From positions 124,001 to 188,000 of the forward strand of contig NZ_JAMXHT010000004.1 of the NCBI RefSeq assembly GCF_023955655.1: DNA of 64,000 nucleotides, given 5' to 3'. The first letter of the stretch is position 1, and every line of letters starts with the position of its first letter. Below are positions 42,959 through 51,014 of this stretch, piece by piece. Below the pieces are notes generated by a model. The model saw nothing but the letters and a program-made list of their open reading frames with translations. It did no database searches and was not told where the DNA came from. The translations under genes were made by a program, and so were the position numbers. The stretch is from Ralstonia soli. GTDB lineage: Bacteria; Pseudomonadota; Gammaproteobacteria; Burkholderiales; Burkholderiaceae.

Positions 42959-44047
42959 TCAGGCAAAAACGCGCAGGTGTTCGGGTGCGAACTCCAGCTG
43001 GATCGGCGCGCCCGGCGCAAAGCCTTCGAGCGCGCGCGTGCCCAGCGGCACCTTGACGAAACATTCGGGTTGATCGGGCAGGGCGCAGCGCATGCGCACG
43101 TGGTCGCCAAAGTAGACGAGGCCGCGTGTCTGGCCGGTGATCGCGTTGCCGGCTACGGAGGCGCCTTCTGCCAAACGCATGCGCTCAGGGCGGATGCAAC
43201 CGGTGGCGGTAGCGCCCACGTTGGCACCGGCGATGTTGCGGCCGACCACGCGCGCGCCGTCGACCAGCTGAAGCTCGCAGTAGTCGCCGTCGATGCGGGT
43301 GACGGTGCCGCGCAGCGTGTTGCTGTCGCCGATGAAGTTGGCGACGAACTCGTTGCAGGGGCGTTCGTACAGGCTATCGACGGTGTCGAGCTGCTGCACG
43401 ATGCCCTTGTCGAACACGGCCACGCGGTCGGACATGGTGAGCGCCTCGCCCTGGTCGTGCGTCACGTAGACGAAGGTCACGCCGAGCTTTTCGTGCAGAG
43501 ACTTCAGCTCGTACTGCATGTGTTCGCGCAGTTGCTTGTCGAGCGCGCCGAGCGGCTCATCCATCAGCACCAGCTTGGGCTCGAACACTAGCGCGCGGGC
43601 CAGGGCAATGCGCTGCTGCTGGCCGCCCGAGAGTTGCGCAGGATAGCGCTTGGCAAAGCCTTCCATGCGCACCATCTGCAGCGCCTTGTGCACGCGGTCG
43701 GCGCGCTCGCTGGCGGGAATCTTGCGCACGGTCAGCGGGTATTCCACGTTCTGCGCCACGGTCAGGTGCGGGAACAGCGCGTAGTTCTGGAACACCATGC
43801 CGATGTTGCGCTTGTGCGGCGGCACGTTGTTGAGGAGCGCGCCTTCCAGGCGGATCTCGCCGCCGGTCGGGAATTCGAACCCGGCCAGCATCATCAGGCA
43901 CGTGGTCTTGCCCGAACCGGAGGGGCCCAGCAGCGTGAGGAACTCGCCCTGGTAGATGTCGAGATCCAGGTGTTTGACTACGAGGGTCTCGCCGTCATAC
44001 GTCTTGCGTACACCGCGAAAGCTGACGATCACGTCGTCGGTCTTCAT
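42959..44047 (-). CDS. Polyamine-type ABC transporter ATP-binding protein (PotA/PotG-like)
   Basis: A 362-residue ATPase. Walker A GPSGSGKTT is near residue 39, Q-loop MVFQNYALFPHLT near 85, signature LSGGQQQRIALARAL near 137 and Walker B VLMDEPLGALD near 160. The C-terminal 120 residues form the TOBE-type regulatory domain of this class (SNTLRGTVTRIDG, GCIRPERMRL). ATG 44047 is preceded by AGGAGG. First gene of the importer operon; direct repeats of regulatory appearance lie upstream. Confidence 0.95.
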   Translation of the reverse strand: MKTDDVIVSFRGVRKTYDGETLVVKHLDLDIYQGEFLTLLGPSGSGKTTCLMMLAGFEFPTGGEIRLEGALLNNVPPHKRNIGMVFQNYALFPHLTVAQNVEYPLTVRKIPASERADRVHKALQMVRMEGFAKRYPAQLSGGQQQRIALARALVFEPKLVLMDEPLGALDKQLREHMQYELKSLHEKLGVTFVYVTHDQGEALTMSDRVAVFDKGIVQQLDTVDSLYERPCNEFVANFIGDSNTLRGTVTRIDGDYCELQLVDGARVVGRNIAGANVGATATGCIRPERMRLAEGASVAGNAITGQTRGLVYFGDHVRMRCALPDQPECFVKVPLGTRALEGFAPGAPIQLEFAPEHLRVFA

Positions 44048-44489
44048 TACTGCCTCCTGCCAAGTCGACGCTGATGCCGGGCTGGTCAACATGTCGTGTT
44101 GTGACAATTTGTGGAAGGACTATAGCGGCTCATGGTTTTATCAAGTGGACCCAATCCTGGTTATTTGATGGAGCCAATTTCCACGCTGCCGCCGGCCTTG
44201 CTAATGGGCGCGCGGGCCCGTGGCACCACAATAGGGAAAACCCCGGATGCCTTGCCCCGGCAAGCTCGACGGCGGATGCCGCGCCCGTATGGGTGTGCTG
44301 TGAGTGTAGGTCGCTGCAGGTGCGCGTGCGGTGGCCAAAACAGGGCCGGGATGGAACCAATTTCGCTCGACCAGCGGGCGGCGTGAAGGCGCCCGGAATT
44401 GGTGCGCCGCGTCGTCACGCAAACGGTGCACGGTGTACGGCCCACCGCGAGGCTACGGGAAAGGTGATGTTGTCGCGCAGCAACCCGGA
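44048..44489. other. Regulatory intergenic region before the polyamine-type importer
   Basis: About 440 bases without a credible gene, between the importer operon start and the 3' end of the sensor kinase gene. It holds a minus-strand -10 candidate TATAGT at 44119-44124 and three related boxes described separately. Short frames here show no family likeness. Confidence 0.5.
44146..44182 (-). promoter_or_regulatory. Direct-repeat operator candidate (MocR/GntR-like boxes)
   Basis: On the plus strand TGGACCCAATCC (44146-44157) and TGGAGCCAATTTCC (44169-44182) start 23 bases apart, about two helical turns, just upstream of the minus-strand -10 candidate at 44119-44124. A third copy, TGGAACCAATTTC, is at 44352-44364. 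TGGACC-type direct repeats resemble operators of PLP-dependent MocR regulators. No such regulator is encoded in this window. Confidence 0.5.
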
Positions 44490-45908
44490 TCAAGTCCGTG
44501 GTTCGTCCGCCGATGCAAGGGCCAGGTAGACGCTCACAGTCAACCCGCCGCCGGGCGTTTCCGACAAGGTGACTGTGCCGCCGTGCATGCGCGCGATCTC
44601 GCGCACGATGGACAGACCCAAGCCGCTGCCATCGTGGCCTTCCGATGCGGCGCCCCGATAGAAGCGGCTGAACACCGCGTCGCGTTCGGGGGCGGCAATG
44701 CCGGGGCCGTCGTCTTCCACCTGCAGCACGGCCTGCTCGCCGAGCATGGCCATCGCCTGCCGTTTCACCCGAAGCGTGACGCGCGCGCCGTTGCCGGCGT
44801 AGCGGATGGCGTTGTCGAGGAGGTTGCCGACCAGCTCCTGCAGCCACTGAGGCTCGCCTGCCACGCTCACGGGTTCACCCTCAAAGCCGAGGTCGACGCC
44901 GGATTTGCGTGCGACGGGGGCCAATTCCAGCGCGACATCGCCAGCAAGCGTATCGAGACGCAGCGGCTGCAGTTGCGGCGCATAGCCGCTGTCGGTCTCC
45001 AGGCGGGACAGCGACAGCAATTGCTGCACACCGCGCGCAGCCTGCCGCACGGTGCCGTGCAGCGGCTGCAGATGGCGGCGGATGCGTTCACCGTCGGGCT
45101 CGCGCAGGGCCAGCTCGGATTGCGCCTGGATCACGGCCAGCGGCGTCTTCAGTTGGTGGGCGGCATCGGCAAAGAAGCGCTTGCGGGCCTGTAGCAGCCG
45201 CAGCAGCCGCGCGACGTATTGGTTGATGGCTTCGACGAGCGGGGCCACCTCTGCAGGCAGGCCATGTTGCGGCAGCGGGGCCAGTTCATCGGTGCCGCGA
45301 CTGGCCACTGTTTCGCTCAACTGCCGCAGCGGCCGCAACCCGCGCCTGATACCCAGCCAGACAATGCCCACGGCCAGCACCACCAGCAACACCTCCTGCT
45401 GCAGCGAGCCGGCCAGGATCTCGTTGGCCAGCGCCTGGCGCGGCTCCAGCGTTTCCCCCACCAGCAGCCATACAACCTGAATCTGCGCGGACTGTGTGTC
45501 GCGCACCGGGACGGGCTGGGCGGCCATGCGTACCTGCATGCCACGGAATGCCGTGTCATAGAAGACGGTGCGATACGGCGGAGGCTGGCGGCCGCCCGGC
45601 ATCGGCAGGCCATCGTAGCCGGTGAGCGTGGCACCGTTGGCATCGGCCAGACGGTAGAAGATGCTGCTGCCCGTCTCCGATTCGAGAATTTCCAGCGCGA
45701 GGTAGGGCAGGTCGACGGCGAAGTGCCCATCGCGCAGGCGCACACCATCGCGCATGGCTTTGAGCGATGCTTCCAGCGTGCGATCGAACGCAGAATGCGC
45801 GGCCGTCATGGCGCGCGAGTAAGTCAGCCATGCGTCGAGCGCGAGCAGCGCCAGCAGCGGCAGCAGCAGCCAGAGCGAGAGCTGCCGGCGCAGGCTCGAT
45901 GGGTTCAT
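44490..45908 (-). CDS. Two-component sensor histidine kinase, TctE/QseC-like
   Basis: A 472-residue inner-membrane kinase. TM1 is at about 11-27 and TM2 at about 172-187, enclosing a periplasmic sensor of about 145 residues like the TctE N-terminal domain. A HAMP-like linker follows, then the phospho-acceptor His251 in FFADAAHQLKTPLAVI, and the ATPase domain with N-box NLLDNAIRYAGNGA and GHDGSGLGLSIVREIA. It overlaps its response regulator by 4 bases. TctE relatives sense tricarboxylates; that substrate is inferred only from architecture. Confidence 0.92.
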   Translation of the reverse strand: MNPSSLRRQLSLWLLLPLLALLALDAWLTYSRAMTAAHSAFDRTLEASLKAMRDGVRLRDGHFAVDLPYLALEILESETGSSIFYRLADANGATLTGYDGLPMPGGRQPPPYRTVFYDTAFRGMQVRMAAQPVPVRDTQSAQIQVVWLLVGETLEPRQALANEILAGSLQQEVLLVVLAVGIVWLGIRRGLRPLRQLSETVASRGTDELAPLPQHGLPAEVAPLVEAINQYVARLLRLLQARKRFFADAAHQLKTPLAVIQAQSELALREPDGERIRRHLQPLHGTVRQAARGVQQLLSLSRLETDSGYAPQLQPLRLDTLAGDVALELAPVARKSGVDLGFEGEPVSVAGEPQWLQELVGNLLDNAIRYAGNGARVTLRVKRQAMAMLGEQAVLQVEDDGPGIAAPERDAVFSRFYRGAASEGHDGSGLGLSIVREIARMHGGTVTLSETPGGGLTVSVYLALASADEPRT

Positions 45909-46585
45909 TGGGCAGCGCCTTCGGTCGCTTCCAGCAGATATCCGAGCCCGCGCAGCATGACGATGGACACGCCGCTGCCGTCGAGCTTCTTGCGCAGGCG
46001 GTGCACGTAGATCTCAATCGCATCCGCGTTGACGGATTCGTTGATGCTGAAGATCTTTTCCGAGATGGCCGCCTTGTTGACAGCGCGGCCGTCGCGCAGC
46101 ATCAGCACCTCCAGCACGGCGCGCTCGCGGCCGGTAAGGGCGAGCAACTCGCCGTTGAGTGTGAAGGCGCCGCTGATGCCGTCGTAGTGCAGCGGGCCGC
46201 ATTGCAGCTGCGTGCTCTCGTGCCCGTGGCTGCGGCGGATGAGGGCGCGGGCGCGGGCTTCCACTTCGGTCAGGTCAAACGGTTTCGCAAGGTAATCGTC
46301 AGCCCCGAGGTTTAGGCCACGCACGCGTTCTTCCACGGCACCGTGTGCGGTCAGGATCATCACCGGCAGCGGGTTTTTGCGGGCGCGCAGGCGGCGCAGC
46401 ACTTCCAGCCCATCCAGGCGCGGCAAGCCGATGTCCAGAATGGCCAGGGCGTAGTCCTGCGTGGTGAGCAGCAGATCGGCCGCGTGGCCGTCGTGCACGC
46501 AGTCGACCGTGAAGCCGGCCTGGCCCAGGGCTTCTTCCAGCGTGCTGGCCAGCTTCAGGTTGTCTTCCACCAACAGGATGCGCAT
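45905..46585 (-). CDS. OmpR-family response regulator, TctD-like
   Basis: A 226-residue regulator. The receiver domain has acidic pocket ED at residues 7-8, phospho-acceptor Asp51 (AILDIGLPRLDG), Thr79 (ILTAHG) and Lys101 (DDYLAKPF). The C-terminal winged helix (about 128-220) contains YVHRLRKKLDGSGV. First gene of a two-gene operon with the kinase. Divergent from a porin 205 bases away, whose upstream region has tandem half-sites of the OmpR style. Confidence 0.95.
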   Translation of the reverse strand: MRILLVEDNLKLASTLEEALGQAGFTVDCVHDGHAADLLLTTQDYALAILDIGLPRLDGLEVLRRLRARKNPLPVMILTAHGAVEERVRGLNLGADDYLAKPFDLTEVEARARALIRRSHGHESTQLQCGPLHYDGISGAFTLNGELLALTGRERAVLEVLMLRDGRAVNKAAISEKIFSINESVNADAIEIYVHRLRKKLDGSGVSIVMLRGLGYLLEATEGAAQ

Positions 46586-46693
46586 ATCGGACTTTTCTCA
46601 ACAAGGCGCTGAGAAATACCGCCATCCCCAAGCGTTTTGAAGCTAGGGAAACCCCCAAGAACACGTGGCCACACTCCGGCAATTTCTCGCCGA

Positions 46694-46713
46694 TCGAAAG
46701 TGAACTGAAAGTG
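46694..46713. promoter_or_regulatory. Tandem half-sites upstream of the porin (OmpR-family style)
   Basis: GAAAGTG occurs at 46696-46702 and again at 46707-46713, an 11-base period (one helical turn). It overlaps the position where a -35 would lie for a TACGAT -10 at 46723-46728 (spacing region 46706-46722). This layout fits activator binding by an OmpR-family protein, plausibly the divergent regulator. Confidence 0.5.
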
Positions 46714-46790
46714 CGCCGCCCATACGATCCGTCCCGCCCAGAGCCCGCCACAGCGGCCTTTGCGGAAAGACAACGAATAAGGGAGATCTG

Positions 46791-47867
46791 ATGAACAAGA
46801 CTTCGATGGCGCTGGCGGTGGTCGCGCTCGCCGCCACCACCGCAGCCGGCACGGCAGCCGCGCAATCCTCCAACGTGACGCTGTACGGGATCGTCGACTC
46901 GGGCATCGAGTACGTGAACCACGCCGGCCCGAATGGCGGCAGCGCCACGCGCCTGGTGTCGGGCGGCAAGAACACTTCGCGCTGGGGCCTGCGCGGCACC
47001 GAAGACCTGGGCGGCGGCATGAAGGCCGTCTTCAACCTAGAAAGCGGCATCGCCATCGACACCGGCAAGCTCGATACGGACGACACGCTGTTTGACCGCC
47101 GCGCGGTGGTCGGCCTGGCAGGCGGTTTCGGCCAAGTGGTCGCCGGTCGCACCTTCACCACCACGTACGACTTCATGCTGCCGTACGACCCGATGGGCTA
47201 TGCGCCGAACTACTCGTGGGCCACGTCGTCCACGGCAACGGGCGGCCGCAAGGATGGCCTGTTCTCGCGCTCTTCGAACGCCGTGCGCTATGACGGCACG
47301 TTTGGCGGCCTGAAGCTGGGCGCGACCGTCGGCTTTGGCGAGGTGGCAGGCAACTTCAAGAGCTCATCCAAGTACGACCTGGGTGTCGGCTACAGCGTGG
47401 GGGGCTTCTCGGCCGCGGCAACCTGGGATCGCCAGAACGGCGCAGGCACGAGCACCACGCCGGCAGATACAACGGACTACATCCAAGGCGTCCACGCCGG
47501 TGCCAGCTACGACTTTGGCGCGTTGAAGCTGTTCGCGGGCTACCGCAACTACAAGCGCGCCTTCACCACGACGGCCGCCACGCAGCGCAGCGATATGTAC
47601 TGGGCGGGTGCGAGCTACGACTTCACGCCGGCCTTCACGCTGTATGGCGCGGTGTACAAGCAGAACATCAAGGGTGTGAACAATTCGGCCGACCCGATCC
47701 TGTTCTCGCTGCGCGGCCAGTACGCGTTGTCCAAGCGCACCACGGCGTATCTGTCGGCGGCTTACGCAAAGGCGCAGAACGGCCAGAACGTGAGCCTCTC
47801 GCGTGATGTGGTCGGTTACGGCAACAACCAGGTCGGCGTGACGGCGGGTCTGCAGCACCGCTTCTGA
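46791..47867 (+). CDS. Outer-membrane porin (betaproteobacterial trimeric type)
   Basis: A 358-residue porin. Signal peptide residues 1-23 (ending AAAQ) are followed by the hallmark SSNVTLYGIVDSGIEYV. Other family segments are SRWGLRGTEDLGGGMKAVFNLE, FDRRAVVGLAGGFGQVVAGR and the C-terminal GVTAGLQHRF ending in Phe. GGGAGA precedes the ATG. Only distantly similar to the porin at 36657. Divergent from the TctDE-like genes, which suggests it admits the compound they sense. Confidence 0.94.
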   Translation: MNKTSMALAVVALAATTAAGTAAAQSSNVTLYGIVDSGIEYVNHAGPNGGSATRLVSGGKNTSRWGLRGTEDLGGGMKAVFNLESGIAIDTGKLDTDDTLFDRRAVVGLAGGFGQVVAGRTFTTTYDFMLPYDPMGYAPNYSWATSSTATGGRKDGLFSRSSNAVRYDGTFGGLKLGATVGFGEVAGNFKSSSKYDLGVGYSVGGFSAAATWDRQNGAGTSTTPADTTDYIQGVHAGASYDFGALKLFAGYRNYKRAFTTTAATQRSDMYWAGASYDFTPAFTLYGAVYKQNIKGVNNSADPILFSLRGQYALSKRTTAYLSAAYAKAQNGQNVSLSRDVVGYGNNQVGVTAGLQHRF

Positions 47868-47901
47868 TCGGCCGGTCGACACGTCGATCGCTGTCACGAA
47901 C

Positions 47902-47923
47902 ACGGGCACCTTCGGGTGCCCGT
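47902..47923. terminator. Hairpin between porin and J-domain-like gene
   Basis: ACGGGCACC and GGTGCCCGT form a perfect 9-bp stem with a TTCG tetraloop between two convergent genes. The T-rich tail is weak. Confidence 0.6.
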
Positions 47924-47954
47924 TCTGTTGGTTTGGGCCGCGCTCAACAAGGCA

Positions 47955-49055
47955 TCAGCCAAACGTCGTGCGGGCTTTCAGCATGCGCCGCAACTGCTTG
48001 AGGTCGTCAAACGCGGCCAGATCCTGCTCGGTATTGCGAATGCTGTGGCGGAGGGCCTCGATGTTGGCGGCAAGGTGCGGCAAGACCGAGTCCGGAGACA
48101 GCGCGCCCGGCGGGTGGACCCCATAAGTGTGCCGAAACCCCATCTCGGCACGATGGATCTGCCGGTCCAACTCGCGCACCTGGTCTTTCAGCATCTCGTT
48201 GTAGTGCGTCAGCCGCGCTTCGCTGAGGTGGTTGATCGCGCGCTGGTCGATGTGCTCCAACTCAAGCTGCAACTCCAGCAGTTGCAGCAGGTTGCTCTTG
48301 TCATAAGCCTCGTTGACCCGCTGCATGAGCCGGGTCTTGCGCTCCCGTTCCTGCGGATCGGTTTCCCGGTCAGGGTGCAGGGCGCTGGCGAGCTTGCGAT
48401 AGACCTCGCGGATGGACAGGCTGATCTGCGCCTGCTCCTCTTCTTCGCGGGCTTCGGCTGCAAGCTGCTTGGGCGATTTTTGCCGGGCAGCCCGGCGCGC
48501 TTCGCGCTTGCTTGCGGCGGCGGCTTTCTTGGCGGCTTGTTGTTGGAGGTGGGCTCGGGCGCGTTGCAGCAGGTCATCCTGCGAATGCAGGTCGTCGTCA
48601 TCCCCCAGGTCGACACCGAGCGCGGCCTCCAGCCGCGATTTCATCTCCGCGGCCTGCGCTGCGGCTTCGCGGTCGAAATCCGATCCGCTGTACTTGTTGT
48701 AGATGGGCTTGAGGCTGGCATCTTCGTGGATCAGGTCACCAGCCAGGTCGACGATGAGGGCGGAGATTTTCCGGCGCTCGGGCTTGGTGAGCCCGTCGAA
48801 CTCGTAGGCGTGATCCAGGCTGTGGATCATCCGAATTTGCAATTCGGTATGGGTCCGCTTCAGCGGCAAAAGCTCGCCGGCATAGCGCGCCTGAAACTGC
48901 GTCGTAGTGGCTTCCCAGTCAGCCAGCCGCTTGCGCCGATTGTCGATCTGCTTGATCAGCGCGTTGAATGACCGCTGTCCTTTCGATAGCGTGGGCGCGT
49001 CTTGCTCGTTTTGGTCGGGCGCGATGCTGATGGGCGGACGACGTACCTTGCTCAT
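47955..49055 (-). CDS. Protein with coiled-coil regions and a J-domain-like segment
   Basis: A 366-residue soluble protein without signal peptide. Residues 25-140 are helical and charged. Residues 160-212 are an Ala/Arg/Glu-rich, coiled-coil-prone linker (RAHLQQQAAKKAAAASKREA). Residues about 212-262 resemble a DnaJ domain, with SIREVYRKLASALHPDRETD carrying an intact HPD at 227-229 and a following helix MQRVNEAYDKSNLL. A further helical C-terminus follows. HPD is the DnaK-activating motif, so a co-chaperone role is possible. It lacks the Gly/Phe and zinc modules of DnaJ. Partner unknown; it lies alone downstream of an ABC operon. Confidence 0.75.
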   Translation of the reverse strand: MSKVRRPPISIAPDQNEQDAPTLSKGQRSFNALIKQIDNRRKRLADWEATTTQFQARYAGELLPLKRTHTELQIRMIHSLDHAYEFDGLTKPERRKISALIVDLAGDLIHEDASLKPIYNKYSGSDFDREAAAQAAEMKSRLEAALGVDLGDDDDLHSQDDLLQRARAHLQQQAAKKAAAASKREARRAARQKSPKQLAAEAREEEEQAQISLSIREVYRKLASALHPDRETDPQERERKTRLMQRVNEAYDKSNLLQLLELQLELEHIDQRAINHLSEARLTHYNEMLKDQVRELDRQIHRAEMGFRHTYGVHPPGALSPDSVLPHLAANIEALRHSIRNTEQDLAAFDDLKQLRRMLKARTTFG

Positions 49056-49069
49056 GGGCTGGAAATGTT

Positions 49070-49093
49070 GCGGGCTCCGCTAAGGGAGCCCGC
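49070..49093 (-). terminator. Terminator-like hairpin between ABC operon and J-domain-like gene
   Basis: GCGGGCTCC and GGAGCCCGC form a perfect 9-bp stem around a 6-base loop, 31 bases past the ATPase stop in the minus direction. The T-tract is poor. Confidence 0.5.
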
Positions 49094-49123
49094 CTGTGCG
49101 TGATGGGGATGCTCTGCGATGGA

Positions 49124-49918
49124 TCAGCCGAGCAGCAGCGCGTCGTCGTCCACTTTGGCGCCGCGCGTTTCCTCGAACTTCTGCAGCAGGTGCGGCACGT
49201 CCAGGCCTTTGCGCTCCTCGCCTTGCACGTCGAGGATCACGTTGCCCTGGTGCAGCATTACCGTGCGGTCGCCGTAGTCGAGTGCCTGGCGCATGGAGTG
49301 CGTGACCATCATCGTCGTCAGCTTGCTTTCCGAGACGATCTTGGCCGTCAGCTCCAGCACGAAGGCCGCCGTCTTGGGGTCCAGCGCGGCGGTGTGCTCA
49401 TCCAGCAGCAGAATGCGCGATGGCTGCAGCGAGGCCATCAGCAGGCTCACGGCCTGGCGTTGCCCGCCCGAGAGCAAGCCGATGCGATCGGTCAGGCGAT
49501 TCTCCAGGCCGAGGTCCAGCCGACGCAGTTGCTCGCGGAAGATCTCACGCCACTTGCGGTTGGTCGCGAACTTGAAGCCGCGACGCTGCCCGCGGCACAT
49601 GGCCAGCGACATGTTCTCTTCGATCGTCAGGTTCTCGCAGGTGCCGGCCATCGGGTCCTGGAACACGCGGGCGACCTTGTCGGCGCGTTGCCAGGCAGTC
49701 TTGCGGGTCACGTCTTCACCGTTGATGGTGATGCGGCCCGAGTCGACCAGTTGGTCGCCGCTGATGGAGTTCAGGAACGTCGACTTGCCGGCGCCGTTCG
49801 AGCCGATCACAGCCACGAACTGGCCTGTGGGGATCTCCAGCGACAGGCCGCGCAGCGCGCGCGTTTCAATGGGCGTACCTGGGTTGAAGGTGAGGGTGAG
49901 GTTTTGTGCGCTCAGCAT
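49124..49918 (-). CDS. ABC transporter ATP-binding protein (TrpZ-like)
   Basis: A 264-residue ATPase. Walker A GSNGAGKST is near residue 44, signature LLSGGQRQAVSLLMASL near 155 and Walker B RILLLDEHTAALDPK follows. ATG 49918 gives MLSAQNLTLTF and lies 1 base after the permease stop. It forms a three-gene operon with the permease and binding protein, the organisation of the TrpXYZ-like family (binding protein of PF04392 type). Confidence 0.9.
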   Translation of the reverse strand: MLSAQNLTLTFNPGTPIETRALRGLSLEIPTGQFVAVIGSNGAGKSTFLNSISGDQLVDSGRITINGEDVTRKTAWQRADKVARVFQDPMAGTCENLTIEENMSLAMCRGQRRGFKFATNRKWREIFREQLRRLDLGLENRLTDRIGLLSGGQRQAVSLLMASLQPSRILLLDEHTAALDPKTAAFVLELTAKIVSESKLTTMMVTHSMRQALDYGDRTVMLHQGNVILDVQGEERKGLDVPHLLQKFEETRGAKVDDDALLLG

Positions 49919-49919
49919 G

Positions 49920-50840
49920 TCAGTTCCCCTTGGTCGCCGCGTTGTTACCACTGCGGGCGAACTTGCCGAACACCTTGCGGCGCACACCCGGCAGCACGAG
50001 AGCGATCACCACCAGCGCGGCGGTCACCATGTTCAGGTCCTGCGCCTGCAGGCCGATGAAATCGCTGTTGAGCGCCAGGGCGATGAAGAAGCGATACAGG
50101 ATCGCGCCCACCACCACGGCCAGTGTGGTCAGCACCAGGCGGCGTGCCGGCAGCACGGTCTCGCCGATGATGACGGCAGCCAGGCCGATCACGATGGTGC
50201 CGATACCCATGGACACATCTGCGCCACCTTGCGTTTGCGCGTAGAGCGCACCGGCAAGGGCCACCAGTGCGTTAGACAACGCCATGCCGGCCAGCGTGGC
50301 ACGGCCGGTGGCAACGCCTTGCGCACGTGCCATGCGGGGGTTGGCACCGGTCGCACGCAGCGACAGCCCGATCTGCGTGGAGAAGAACCAGTCCACCAGC
50401 AGCTTGACCACCACCACCACCACGGCCAGCAGCACCGGGCGGAACACATAGTCGGGCATCCACTCGGGCTGCAGCAGCGAGAACACGGTCGGCTCGGAGA
50501 TGAGCGGCACGTTCGGCTTGCCCATGATGCGCAGGTTGACCGAGTACAGCGCGATCATCATCAGGATGCTGGCGAGCAGGTCCATGATCTTCAGGCGTAC
50601 GTTCAGCCAGCCCGTGATGAAGCCCGCAAAGGCACCGGCCAGCGTGCCGCATAGGGTCGACACGAACGGATCGTGTCCGCCGGCGATCAGCGTGGCCGCC
50701 ACCGCGCCGCCCATGGGGAAGCTGCCGTCGACAGTGAGGTCAGGGAAGTTGAGGATGCGGAAGGAAATCAGCACCCCGAGCGCCACGAGGCTGAAGATCA
50801 GACCGATCTCCAGGGCGCCGAGCAATGAAAACAGTGACAT
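49920..50840 (-). CDS. ABC transporter permease (TrpY-like, branched-chain type)
   Basis: A 306-residue polytopic permease with about eight hydrophobic helices. It has the family segments NFPDLTVDGSFPMGGAVAA near residue 28, GLSLRATGANPRMARAQG near 172 and AVIIGETVLPARR near 225. ATG 50840 starts MSLFSLLGALEIGL; the longer frame upstream is not hydrophobic or conserved in character. Middle gene of the operon. Confidence 0.9.
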   Translation of the reverse strand: MSLFSLLGALEIGLIFSLVALGVLISFRILNFPDLTVDGSFPMGGAVAATLIAGGHDPFVSTLCGTLAGAFAGFITGWLNVRLKIMDLLASILMMIALYSVNLRIMGKPNVPLISEPTVFSLLQPEWMPDYVFRPVLLAVVVVVVKLLVDWFFSTQIGLSLRATGANPRMARAQGVATGRATLAGMALSNALVALAGALYAQTQGGADVSMGIGTIVIGLAAVIIGETVLPARRLVLTTLAVVVGAILYRFFIALALNSDFIGLQAQDLNMVTAALVVIALVLPGVRRKVFGKFARSGNNAATKGN

Positions 50841-51014
50841 GACAGAGTGGGGCGCGGTGGTTGGGCACCGGCCTGTATGCAATGAACGGGGACGCTTGTG
50901 GGTGAAGCGCGAGCGCCCGGCCATGATGCGGCGGATAGCCACGTTGGGGCTCGGGCGGCCAGACCCGCGCCAGGGCGGCTCCGTTGTGCGGAAGCCGGCC
51001 CGGCGCCTTGCGAC

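Noticed and set aside
44097-44114. TTGTGACAA-TTTGTGG resembling a CRP-type site
   Set aside because: The second half-site is poor and spacing does not match TGTGA-N6-TCACA.
44130-44360. 76-codon minus-strand ORF in the regulatory gap
   Set aside because: No ribosome binding site, no recognisable domain, and it overlaps the repeat boxes.
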